6,228 bases of DNA from an uncultured Bacilli bacterium (GTDB lineage: Bacteria; Bacillota_I; Bacilli_A; RF39; UBA660), in assembly GCA_947627965.1 (NCBI GenBank), contig CANQYA010000059.1:1-6228 (forward strand), read 5' to 3'. Under the pieces are notes generated by a model. It did no database searches and was not told where the DNA came from. It saw nothing but the letters and a program-made list of their open reading frames with translations. Numbering within the stretch: position 1 is the first letter of the stretch; each line of letters starts with the position of its first letter. This document shows positions 1-5,180 of this stretch, one piece after another. Both the position numbers and the translations under genes were made by a program.

Positions 1-852
1 GATTATGTCTTTACTTATTTTTTAGATGAATTAAAAAAGGGAAGAACACCTAATCCTGATATTATGTGTAATAAATATATTAAATTTGATTATTTTATTA
101 AAGAAGCTAAAAAATTAGGAGCTTCTTATATAGCTACGGGTCATTATGCTAAAATAAAAGATGGCTATCTTTGTCGAAGTGAAGATACTAATAAAGATCA
201 AACTTATTTTTTATCGCAATTAAGTAAGGAACAACTTAGTAATGTATTATTTCCTCTTGGTGATATCAAAAAAGATGAAGTAAGAAAAATTGCTAAAGAA
301 TATGGATTAGTTACTGCTAATAAAAAAGATTCAACAGGTATTTGTTTTATTGGCGAAAGAAATTTTACAGAATTTTTAAAAAATTATTTACCTAATCAAA
401 AAGGTAAAATAGTTAATATTGATACTTCCGAAGTAGTAGGGGAACATATTGGTTTAATGTATTATACTATCGGTCAAAGAAGAGGGCTTAATATCGGTGG
501 GAATGATAATAGATTGTTTGTCGTTGGTAAAAGTTTAAAAGATAATATTTTATATGTAGCCTTAGGTAGTGATAATAAGTATTTATATTCTGATAGTTGT
601 ATTATCGATAATATTAATTTTAATTGTGAATTAAGACCTACTAAATGTACTGCTAAATTTAGGTATCGTGCGATCGATTATCCAGTTCAATTAGAGTATA
701 TTAGTGATAATGAAATATTAGTAAAGTACGATAATATTAAATCTGTTACTCCTGGACAAGCTTGCGTTTTATACGATAACGAGAAATGTATTGGTGGAGG
801 AATAATTAAAGAAGTAAGAAAAGATAATAAAAAGCTTTGGTATTTATTATAA
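1..852 (+). CDS. mnmA: tRNA-specific 2-thiouridylase MnmA, 3' part (5' end outside window)
   Basis: MnmA uses ATP and sulfur relayed from a cysteine desulfurase to make 2-thiouridine at position 34 of Lys, Glu and Gln tRNAs, in the cytoplasm. Reading frame 1 is open from the first base. The 283 visible codons begin just before the TPNPDIMCN signature, so about 80 N-terminal residues of a family usually about 360-370 long, including the SGGVDS-type PP-loop, lie outside the window. Visible landmarks are the first catalytic Cys (codon 67-69, in PDIMCN), ATGHYAKI, DQTYFLSQL, the second catalytic Cys in STGICFIGER (codon 343-345), YTIGQRRGLNIGG, and the C-terminal beta-barrel motif TPGQACVLYDNEKCIGGGI. 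Both sulfur-relay cysteines are present, so the enzyme looks functional. The gene ends in TAA. Only 28 bases separate it from the next promoter and no terminator lies directly behind it. Confidence 0.97.
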   Translation, partial: DYVFTYFLDELKKGRTPNPDIMCNKYIKFDYFIKEAKKLGASYIATGHYAKIKDGYLCRSEDTNKDQTYFLSQLSKEQLSNVLFPLGDIKKDEVRKIAKEYGLVTANKKDSTGICFIGERNFTEFLKNYLPNQKGKIVNIDTSEVVGEHIGLMYYTIGQRRGLNIGGNDNRLFVVGKSLKDNILYVALGSDNKYLYSDSCIIDNINFNCELRPTKCTAKFRYRAIDYPVQLEYISDNEILVKYDNIKSVTPGQACVLYDNEKCIGGGIIKEVRKDNKKLWYLL

Positions 853-866
853 TTAAAGAACATATT

Positions 867-880
867 TTTACACTTTACAC
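867..880 (+). repeat. Tandem 7-bp repeat TTTACAC x2
   Basis: Two perfect copies of TTTACAC (867-873 and 874-880) lie head to tail directly before the -35 box of the helix-turn-helix gene. They could be part of an operator or a short iteron-like binding site, but with only two copies in AT-rich DNA chance is possible. Confidence 0.4.
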
Positions 881-893
881 TTGACAATGTCAA
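881..893. promoter_or_regulatory. Perfect palindrome TTGACA-A-TGTCAA over the -35 box, candidate operator
   Basis: The 13 bases form a perfect inverted repeat with 6-bp arms and one central base. The left arm is the -35 box itself, so a dimeric repressor bound here would block RNA polymerase. The downstream gene encodes a helix-turn-helix protein, so autorepression is the natural inference. No binding is shown by sequence alone. Confidence 0.5.
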
Positions 894-908
894 ATAACAT
901 GATAAAAT
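881..908 (+). promoter_or_regulatory. Sigma-A-type promoter of the helix-turn-helix gene
   Basis: A perfect -35 box TTGACA (881-886) is followed after 16 bp by TAAAAT (903-908), five of six matches to the -10 consensus. Transcription would begin near 914-916, almost on the ribosome binding site GGAGGG (915-920), which gives a very short leader. No separate strong promoter is visible before rep, so this one may drive both genes. Confidence 0.6.
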
Positions 909-928
909 TAAAATGGAGGGTAGGGAAT

Positions 929-1696
929 ATGGATAAATTAAATAGTTTATTAAATGAATTAGGGGTTTCAAAAGTTAGGTTAGCTAAATACTTAGGTGTG
1001 TCACGTCAAATGTTATATAATTATTTAGCATTAAAATCATTGAATGATTGGCCAAAGGAAAAAGCAACTAGACTTATGAGTTTATTAAATATAAAAAGTG
1101 AAAAGGAAATAAATGATATTAAAGTAGATGGTTCTTATATTATTGATGTTGAAGGAAGACTAAATGAAGGAGTTAAAGATACTTCAGATCGAGAAGTAAT
1201 TGCTGATTTAAAAGGATTTAGTAAGAAAGAACAAGAATTATTAACTGATATTATTAATTTATTAAAAGAAAAATTACAAGAAGATAATACTAAGGATACA
1301 TATAATGCTTATGTTTATTTATATCATTACTTACAATCAATGGAAACTTCTAAGGAGCTTAAATATATTTTAGCTTATATGTCTAAATCAATGGGATTTA
1401 CTGATCCAATGGAATTTGTTTTTAATCCTGATCAACAATTTATTTTTGAAAGTATCTTATTTTCAGGATTAACTTTATATAATAATGGTAGTGCTTCAAA
1501 AGTGAAATTAGCGGAATCTCATAAGAGATTTGTGCAAGATATTGAACACAAAAACGAAGAAAAATTAAGTCGTACTCAAGAATTGAATACAGCTAAAGTT
1601 CAAGCTTTACGTGAGTTAGGATACACGGAAATAAATGAGGAAAATGCTAAGGAAGTTTTAGAAAAAATAGCTGAAATTCAATCAAGAAAAGTATAA
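929..1696 (+). CDS. Helix-turn-helix protein of unknown function, replicon-associated
   Basis: I do not recognise this 255-aa protein as a named family. Residues 9-34 look like a Cro/phage-repressor-type helix-turn-helix: SKVRLAKYLG as the second helix and VSRQMLYNYLA as the recognition helix. A further helix (WPKEKATRLMSLLNI, 41-55) follows. The middle is helical and aromatic-rich (YVYLYHYL), and the last 60 residues are highly charged and probably coiled (SHKRFVQDIEHKNEEKL onward). There is no signal peptide or membrane segment. The start is ATG 929, because GGAGGG at 915-920 sits 8 bases upstream; an in-frame TTG at 881 is the -35 box. The gene lies 93 bases before rep in the same orientation, with the replication origin between them. 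In pMV158 the small repressor CopG controls rep; this larger protein may fill that regulatory or copy-control role, or help the initiator. Function is inference from position only. Confidence 0.85.
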   Translation: MDKLNSLLNELGVSKVRLAKYLGVSRQMLYNYLALKSLNDWPKEKATRLMSLLNIKSEKEINDIKVDGSYIIDVEGRLNEGVKDTSDREVIADLKGFSKKEQELLTDIINLLKEKLQEDNTKDTYNAYVYLYHYLQSMETSKELKYILAYMSKSMGFTDPMEFVFNPDQQFIFESILFSGLTLYNNGSASKVKLAESHKRFVQDIEHKNEEKLSRTQELNTAKVQALRELGYTEINEENAKEVLEKIAEIQSRKV

Positions 1697-1705
1697 AAAT
1701 TTTAA

Positions 1706-1738
1706 AATAGGGGGGTGTTACTACGACACCCCCCTATT
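1706..1738 (+). other. Rolling-circle double-strand origin (dso) hairpin, pMV158 type
   Basis: A perfect 13-bp stem is formed by AATAGGGGGGTGT (1706-1718) and ACACCCCCCTATT (1726-1738). The 7-base loop is TACTACG. Loop plus first stem bases read TACTACGAC, the nick sequence cleaved by RepB of pMV158 between G and A, here between 1725 and 1726. Presenting the nick site in the loop of a GC-rich hairpin is the known arrangement of this family. The hairpin is not followed by a T tract, so it is not an ordinary terminator, although it could slow transcription between the helix-turn-helix gene and rep. The cognate initiator gene starts 51 bases downstream. Confidence 0.9.
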
Positions 1739-1746
1739 AGGTCTAT

Positions 1747-1759
1747 GTGACACGTGACA
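1747..1759 (+). repeat. Direct repeat GTGACA x2, candidate Rep-binding site
   Basis: GTGACA occurs at 1747-1752 and 1754-1759, a 7-base period, 22 bases past the nick position. pMV158-family origins carry direct repeats downstream of the nick that the initiator binds first, so the location fits. The units also resemble the TTGACA half-site of the palindrome at 881-893, so the helix-turn-helix protein is an alternative ligand. Confidence 0.4.
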
Positions 1760-1773
1760 AAATTTAATAAGAG

Positions 1774-1783
1774 AGGAGGTGAT
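1774..1783 (+). promoter_or_regulatory. Near-perfect Shine-Dalgarno of rep
   Basis: AGGAGGTGAT is a full complement of the 16S rRNA 3' end, with GGAGG 10 bases before ATG 1790. It fixes the rep start and predicts efficient translation, so any control of Rep level is more likely to act on transcription or through an antisense RNA. Confidence 0.85.
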
Positions 1784-1789
1784 TTTTAA

Positions 1790-2374
1790 ATGAATATAAA
1801 GGGTCGAAATTGGGCGTTTGTTGTTTATCCAGATAGTTTACCTAGTAACTGGGAAGAAGTTATTATTGAAACAGGTTTACCTATGGCATTTAGTCCTTTA
1901 CATGATAAAGATATTAATGTTGATGGAACACCAAAAAAGCCACATTATCACGTTATTTGTTATTATAAAAACCCTACAACGAGTAGGGCAGTAAAGGAAT
2001 ATGTTACTGATAAGTTAAATGGTACTATACCCATTAAGTTAGAGAGCATGATAGGAATGTACCGCTATCACTTACATTTAGATAATCCTGAGAAATATCA
2101 ATATGACGATAGACAAAGACGTTTTTTCAATGGTTTTGATGTAAATAAAGTTGATGCCTTAACCTATACTGAAGTATCTAAATTATTACAGCAAATACAA
2201 AAATTTATAATTAAAAATAAAATACTTGAATATGCCGACTTATTAGATATACTTTTAGACAGTGAAGCATATCAATTATGGGATATTGCCAAAAATAATA
2301 CTATTATGTTAGATAGATATATTAGCTCTAGGAGATATAAGACAAAAGAAGAAAAAGTAAATTCTGTTAAATGA
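1790..2374 (+). CDS. rep: Rolling-circle replication initiator, RepB/pMV158 (Rep_2) family
   Basis: This HUH endonuclease nicks the plus strand at the dso and stays joined to the 5' end through a tyrosine while the 3' end primes replication. At 194 aa it is close to the 210 aa of pMV158 RepB. The N-terminal half aligns by eye with RepB: the WAFVVYP start, SPLHDKD (His38 and Asp41, metal ligands), the HUH motif KKPHYHV (His52 and His54), and MYRYHLHLDNPEKY, where Tyr93 matches catalytic Tyr99 of RepB. The C-terminal part (about 120-194) is helical and would correspond to the oligomerisation domain. All catalytic residues are present, so the gene looks intact. The matching nick site lies just upstream. 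It has no helicase domain, so host PcrA would unwind. It ends in TGA 5 bases before a dif-like site. No CopG-like gene lies between origin and rep, unlike pMV158. Confidence 0.95.
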   Translation: MNIKGRNWAFVVYPDSLPSNWEEVIIETGLPMAFSPLHDKDINVDGTPKKPHYHVICYYKNPTTSRAVKEYVTDKLNGTIPIKLESMIGMYRYHLHLDNPEKYQYDDRQRRFFNGFDVNKVDALTYTEVSKLLQQIQKFIIKNKILEYADLLDILLDSEAYQLWDIAKNNTIMLDRYISSRRYKTKEEKVNSVK

Positions 2375-2378
2375 AACA

Positions 2379-2406
2379 AGTTCCGATAATTAATATTATG
2401 TTGACT
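2379..2406 (+). other. dif-like XerC/XerD recombination site (28 bp)
   Basis: The site has the 11-6-11 layout of dif: left (XerC) arm AGTTCCGATAA (2379-2389), spacer TTAATA (2390-2395), right (XerD) arm TTATGTTGACT (2396-2406). Against Bacillus subtilis dif as I remember it, 21 of 28 positions agree, including the CC of the left arm and TTATGT plus ACT of the right. The arms are partly inverted repeats (AGT and ATAA outer and inner parts match). It starts 5 bases after the rep stop. Genes on both sides converge on it and a Xer recombinase gene lies about 1.6 kb away. It may be chromosomal dif or an attachment site of the rolling-circle module. AT-rich DNA makes partial matches easy, so this remains a candidate. 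Confidence 0.6.
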
Positions 2407-2653
2407 TCTCTATATTTTATTTAAGAAATAATTAATATAATAACATTATTGTATTAGCATATATTAATACTATTTAATATATCTATATCTTATTTATTAT
2501 TATTGTATTTATATTTAATTTAATATTTATTATTTAATTTATATTTATAATAATTCTAATTAATAATTTTTTTTATTTTAAATTATAATATTACTATATT
2601 AATTATAATCTACTTAAAATAATTATTAATGTAATCAAATCTAAATGCGTCTA
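2407..2653. other. Gene-free, extremely AT-rich spacer with almost no G
   Basis: No coding frame, tRNA or clear promoter is visible. From 2458 to 2630 the + strand contains a single G (2505) and only about eight C. Such DNA melts easily and could be a DNA unwinding region, a lagging-strand origin region of the replicon, or decayed DNA. Nothing in it supports a gene. Confidence 0.6.
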
Positions 2654-2703
2654 AAACGAATTGAGATGGATAATTATCCATCTAATTATTATTCATTTCG
2701 TTT
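2654..2703. repeat. Large interrupted inverted repeat with a perfect 20-bp palindrome core
   Basis: The core 2664-2683 (AGATGGATAA plus its exact reverse complement TTATCCATCT) is a perfect palindrome. Outer arms AAACGAA (2654-2660) and TTCGTTT (2697-2703) are complementary to each other, giving a larger two-part cruciform or hairpin. It stands out from the AT-only tract on its left by its G and C content. It might be a protein-binding site, a lagging-strand origin or a weak terminator for rep transcripts; no good T run follows the core. Confidence 0.55.
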
Positions 2704-2735
2704 AAATTGAGTTTAAAATTAATTAAAAAGACCAT

Positions 2736-2770
2736 TCCCCTACTTTTTTTAAATAATACAAAATAGGGGA
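2736..2770. terminator. Hairpin, probable part of a bidirectional terminator
   Basis: TCCCCTA (2736-2742) pairs with TAGGGGA (2764-2770), and after a bulged C the stem continues with TTTT (2744-2747) against AAAA (2760-2763). It lies 53 bases past the end of deoB on the - strand and could be a second-line terminator for deoB, or act on transcripts arriving from the rep side. Confidence 0.45.
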
Positions 2771-2794
2771 CTTGTACATTTAAATTTAATACTT

Positions 2795-2824
2795 AAAAAA
2801 GTAGGGTACTCCCCCCTATTTTTT
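2795..2824. terminator. Bidirectional intrinsic terminator between rep side and deoB
   Basis: AAAAAA-G-TAGGG (2795-2806) pairs with CCCTATTTTTT (2814-2824) apart from a bulged G. On the + strand the stem runs into TTTTTTATTTT; on the - strand it gives CCCTAC followed by six T directly after the deoB stop, with which it overlaps by two bases. It therefore suits both converging transcription units. Confidence 0.65.
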
Positions 2825-3992
2825 ATTTTAATTTATCTAGGAAACTTGTTCCAATATTAGTTTTATTTACATTAAAATTATCGGCAATAGTCGCACCAAT
2901 ATCAGCCATTGATTCTAAAATTGGTAATTTTTTAGGATTTTTTAAGTTTCTACCATAAATAATAACAGGCACATTTTCTCTTGTATGATAACTGTTACCG
3001 AAAGTAGGGTCATTACCATGATCGGCTGTAATAATTAATAAATCGTCAGTATTTAATTTATTTAAAATTAAAGGTATTTCAACATCTAATTCTTCTATTG
3101 CGTTAGCATATCCTTTATCGTCTTTTTGATGCCCATAGGAAGAATCAAATTCGCTTAAATCAGTAATACAAACACCAGTAAAATTTTTACCCATAATATC
3201 AGTCATTTTATTAATTGTTTCAATATTTTTATTAGAGCCTTTTATTATTTTGGTTATCCCTTCCCCATCGACAATATCATTTAATTTACCAATTGATATA
3301 ACACTGTAATCGTTTTCTTTTAAATAATTTAAGATACTTTTAGTTGGTGGCTTTAAAGTGTAATCTTTACGATCGTTAGTGAAACGATATTTACCATTTT
3401 TACCTAAAAAAGGTCTAGCAATAACACGAGCAACCCGCCATTCATTCTTTTGGGTAATTTGTCTTATTTTTTCACAATATGAATAAAGTTTAGTAATTGG
3501 TACGACGTCTTCGTGAGCAGCTATTTCAAGTGTTGAATTACTTGACGTATATAAGATTAAAGAACCATAATTCATATGCCTATCCCCTAGTTCATTTAAG
3601 ATATTATCGCCACTTGTAACTTTATTTCCTATTATTCTTTTACCAATAGTTGCTTCGATTGTTTCGATTAATTCTCGAGGAAAAGCTTGCGTTGAAAAAG
3701 TTGTAAATGGTACTTTTGACTCTAATCCAATTATTTCATAATGACCTGAAATACTGTCTTTTCCAATATTAATTGGTTTTGCTATAGTATAATAAGCTTC
3801 TACATTATCATTATCGTCCATATTAATTGTATTTAGAAAACCTAATTTCTTTAAATTTGGTATAAAAATATCGTTATTTTCAATAATATGTTTTAAAGTA
3901 TTCGCTCCATTATCTCCGTAGTTGTTCGCATCACTAGCCTCCCCTACTCCTAACGAGTCTAAAATTAAAACAAAAATTCTTTTAAACTTCAT
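2823..3992 (-). CDS. deoB: Phosphopentomutase DeoB
   Basis: DeoB interconverts (deoxy)ribose 1-phosphate and 5-phosphate, linking nucleoside phosphorolysis to central metabolism in the cytoplasm. It is a Mn-dependent member of the alkaline phosphatase superfamily. The 389 aa are a normal length. Visible motifs are RIFVLILDSLGVGEASDA (metal ligand Asp12), GKDSISGHYEIIGL (active-site loop), YTSSNSTLEIAAHEDVVP, RVIARPFLG, FDSSYGH (Asp283 and His288), TADHGNDPT (Asp324 and His325) and HTRENVPV (His336). At the position of the phosphorylated Thr85 of the Bacillus cereus enzyme this protein has Ser80. The start is ATG 3992, because AAGGAG (4006-4001) lies 8 bases upstream; a GTG at 4001 sits inside that signal. 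The ribosome binding site overlaps the stop of the upstream xer gene, 12 bases away, so translation is probably coupled. xerD-deoB is also a Bacillus operon order. Confidence 0.96.
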   Translation of the reverse strand: MKFKRIFVLILDSLGVGEASDANNYGDNGANTLKHIIENNDIFIPNLKKLGFLNTINMDDNDNVEAYYTIAKPINIGKDSISGHYEIIGLESKVPFTTFSTQAFPRELIETIEATIGKRIIGNKVTSGDNILNELGDRHMNYGSLILYTSSNSTLEIAAHEDVVPITKLYSYCEKIRQITQKNEWRVARVIARPFLGKNGKYRFTNDRKDYTLKPPTKSILNYLKENDYSVISIGKLNDIVDGEGITKIIKGSNKNIETINKMTDIMGKNFTGVCITDLSEFDSSYGHQKDDKGYANAIEELDVEIPLILNKLNTDDLLIITADHGNDPTFGNSYHTRENVPVIIYGRNLKNPKKLPILESMADIGATIADNFNVNKTNIGTSFLDKLK

Positions 3993-4004
3993 AATCAACA
4001 CTCC

Positions 4005-5057
4005 TTATTTTTTACTTCTTGGGTGATATGTTTCATAATCATTTTTTACTTTTTGATTAGATATATGGGTATATATTCTGGTGGTACTTATATCAGCATG
4101 CCCTAATAACTCTTGGACAGTTCTAAGATCAGAACCATTTTCTAACATATGAGTTGCAAAACTATGTCGTAAGGTATGTGGCGATACATCAACATTTATT
4201 TGTTTCATACTTAAACGATGTTTAAGCATCTTAAAAAAACCACTTCTACTTAAAACTTTACCATGATTATTTAAAAATAAATGTTCATCTTTATTCATTA
4301 AATAAAGTTTTGTTCTTTTATCAAGGTAATTATTCATTGAATCAATAACATATTCGCCAATAGGTATCATTCTTTCCTTTTTACCTTTTCCCATACATCT
4401 TACTAGACAATTTTCTAAATCAATATCATTCATTGTTAAACTTAATAATTCACTTATTCTTAAACCAGATGCATATAATAATTCTAACATAGCCTTATCA
4501 CGATAGTCAAATATCGTATTTAATTCTATATCTAACAGTTGGTCAATTTCTTCAACCGTTAAGACTTTTGGTAAAGATTTGACTAACTTTGGTCTTTCGA
4601 TGGAAGACGCTACATTGATAGGTATATATTCATGTTGGAATAAAAAAGTATGAAAGTTTTTAATAGTAGTTAGTTTTCTAGCTAGTGATTTCGTTGTTAA
4701 CTTTTCTTTTTCGGTTAATTCTATTAAGTAATCATTAATATCTTTTTTAGTTATATCTTTTACTTTATTAATATTATTTTTACTTAAATATTCGTGATAC
4801 TTAAATAAATCATTATTATATCCCGCAATAGTATTTTTAGATAAACGTCTTTCGTATTCAATATAAGTGTTATATAACAAAATATGTTCTTCGATATCGT
4901 CTAATTTACGCATATTAGCAATCTTTTCTTTTGAAATAAAAGATGTATCGATTAATAAAGAATTAGTCTTACTATCATATGACTTAAATAAGCCTCTTAA
5001 TATTTTTCCATTATGCAAAGTTATTTGTACATTTTTATTTAATAAACTGTAGTCCAC
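4005..5057 (-). CDS. xerD: XerC/XerD-type tyrosine recombinase with N-terminal Sm/LSM-like domain
   Basis: Xer recombinases resolve chromosome dimers at dif. From GTG 5057 the protein has 350 aa, against about 296-300 in the family. Residues about 49-350 are a standard Xer: SAM-like core-binding domain (YIEYERRLSKNTIAGYNNDL), then the catalytic domain with Arg200 (ASGLRISELL), Lys224 (GKGKKER), His294 and Arg297 (HTLRHSFATHML), His320 (LGHADISTT) and nucleophile Tyr329 (IYTH). All catalytic residues are present. Residues about 5-48 instead match the Sm1 pattern: V10, L14, N16-G17, G22, Y27-D28, N32, L34. GTG 5057 is preceded by GGAAG at 7 bases and a TGGTATAAT promoter; internal ATG (Met49) has no good ribosome binding site, so the fusion is probably translated. 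A longer reading to 5138 would cross the promoter. XerD rather than XerC is favoured by the deoB neighbour. Confidence 0.93.
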   Translation of the reverse strand: MDYSLLNKNVQITLHNGKILRGLFKSYDSKTNSLLIDTSFISKEKIANMRKLDDIEEHILLYNTYIEYERRLSKNTIAGYNNDLFKYHEYLSKNNINKVKDITKKDINDYLIELTEKEKLTTKSLARKLTTIKNFHTFLFQHEYIPINVASSIERPKLVKSLPKVLTVEEIDQLLDIELNTIFDYRDKAMLELLYASGLRISELLSLTMNDIDLENCLVRCMGKGKKERMIPIGEYVIDSMNNYLDKRTKLYLMNKDEHLFLNNHGKVLSRSGFFKMLKHRLSMKQINVDVSPHTLRHSFATHMLENGSDLRTVQELLGHADISTTRIYTHISNQKVKNDYETYHPRSKK

Positions 5058-5087
5058 TATACCACTTCCGTATATATTATACCACTT
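5058..5087 (-). repeat. Direct repeat around the xerD promoter and start
   Basis: AAGTGGTATA (- strand) occurs twice, at 5087-5078 and 5067-5058, with a 20-bp period; allowing one mismatch it extends to 12 bases. The first copy contains the extended -10, the second directly precedes the GTG start. Two helical turns between copies would place a bound protein on one DNA face, so an operator is possible. Confidence 0.45.
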
Positions 5088-5105
5088 ATAATAGTAATAA
5101 GTAAA
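5076..5105 (-). promoter_or_regulatory. Extended -10 promoter of the xerD-deoB operon
   Basis: On the - strand TGG-TATAAT (5084-5076) is a perfect -10 box with a TG extension. A poor -35 (TTTACT, 5105-5100, 18-bp spacing) fits the known tolerance of extended -10 promoters. Transcription would begin near 5070-5068, leaving a leader of only about a dozen bases that starts at GGAAG. Confidence 0.6.
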
Positions 5106-5128
5106 ATATATAAAATTTGATTTCATTA

Positions 5129-5157
5129 TTGCAAACATAATTTCGATATGATAAACT
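5129..5157 (+). promoter_or_regulatory. Possible weak promoter of rarA
   Basis: TTGCAA (5129-5134) and TAAACT (5152-5157) have 17-bp spacing and four matches each to consensus. Position suits a start about 20 bases before the rarA ATG. The match is weak and other AT-rich hexamers nearby could serve. Confidence 0.3.
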
Positions 5158-5180
5158 TATATTGAAAAGAGTTGATTTAT

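Noticed and set aside
853..928. A second dif-like copy at the left edge of the replicon, expected for Xer-mediated integration
   Set aside because: Only scattered half-arm similarity is found (for example ACTTTACA) and no 11-6-11 arrangement. I therefore do not claim two flanking attachment sites.
687..971. Minus-strand open frame of 94 codons
   Set aside because: It overlaps the conserved 3' end of mnmA and the next promoter, has no ribosome binding site or recognisable motif, and is best explained as a shadow frame.
1706..1738. The GC-rich hairpin as an ordinary terminator of the helix-turn-helix gene
   Set aside because: It has no following T tract, and its loop is exactly the pMV158-type nick sequence, with the cognate rep gene just downstream.
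2372..2374. TGA read as tryptophan (Mollicutes code)
   Set aside because: The tryptophan codons I checked are TGG, and reading through would add only five residues to Rep before TAA.
2375..2822. Hidden small gene, tRNA or CRISPR repeats in the long gap
   Set aside because: Stops are dense in all frames, no cloverleaf or regularly spaced repeats are visible, and no ribosome binding site precedes any start codon.
4867..5052. Plus-strand open frame of 61 codons
   Set aside because: It is antisense to the N-terminal part of the Xer gene, where the opposite strand has clear domain signatures.
5064..5087. dif site upstream of xerD (ACTTCC then TATATATTAT)
   Set aside because: Four bases are missing from the left arm and the right arm ends in ACCACTT. 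The sequence is explained by the TATAAT promoter and the direct repeat.
5058..5138. N-terminal extension of the Xer gene to an ATG at 5138
   Set aside because: The extra 27 residues are low-complexity aromatic sequence, and the frame there crosses a perfect extended -10 promoter. GTG 5057 fits better.
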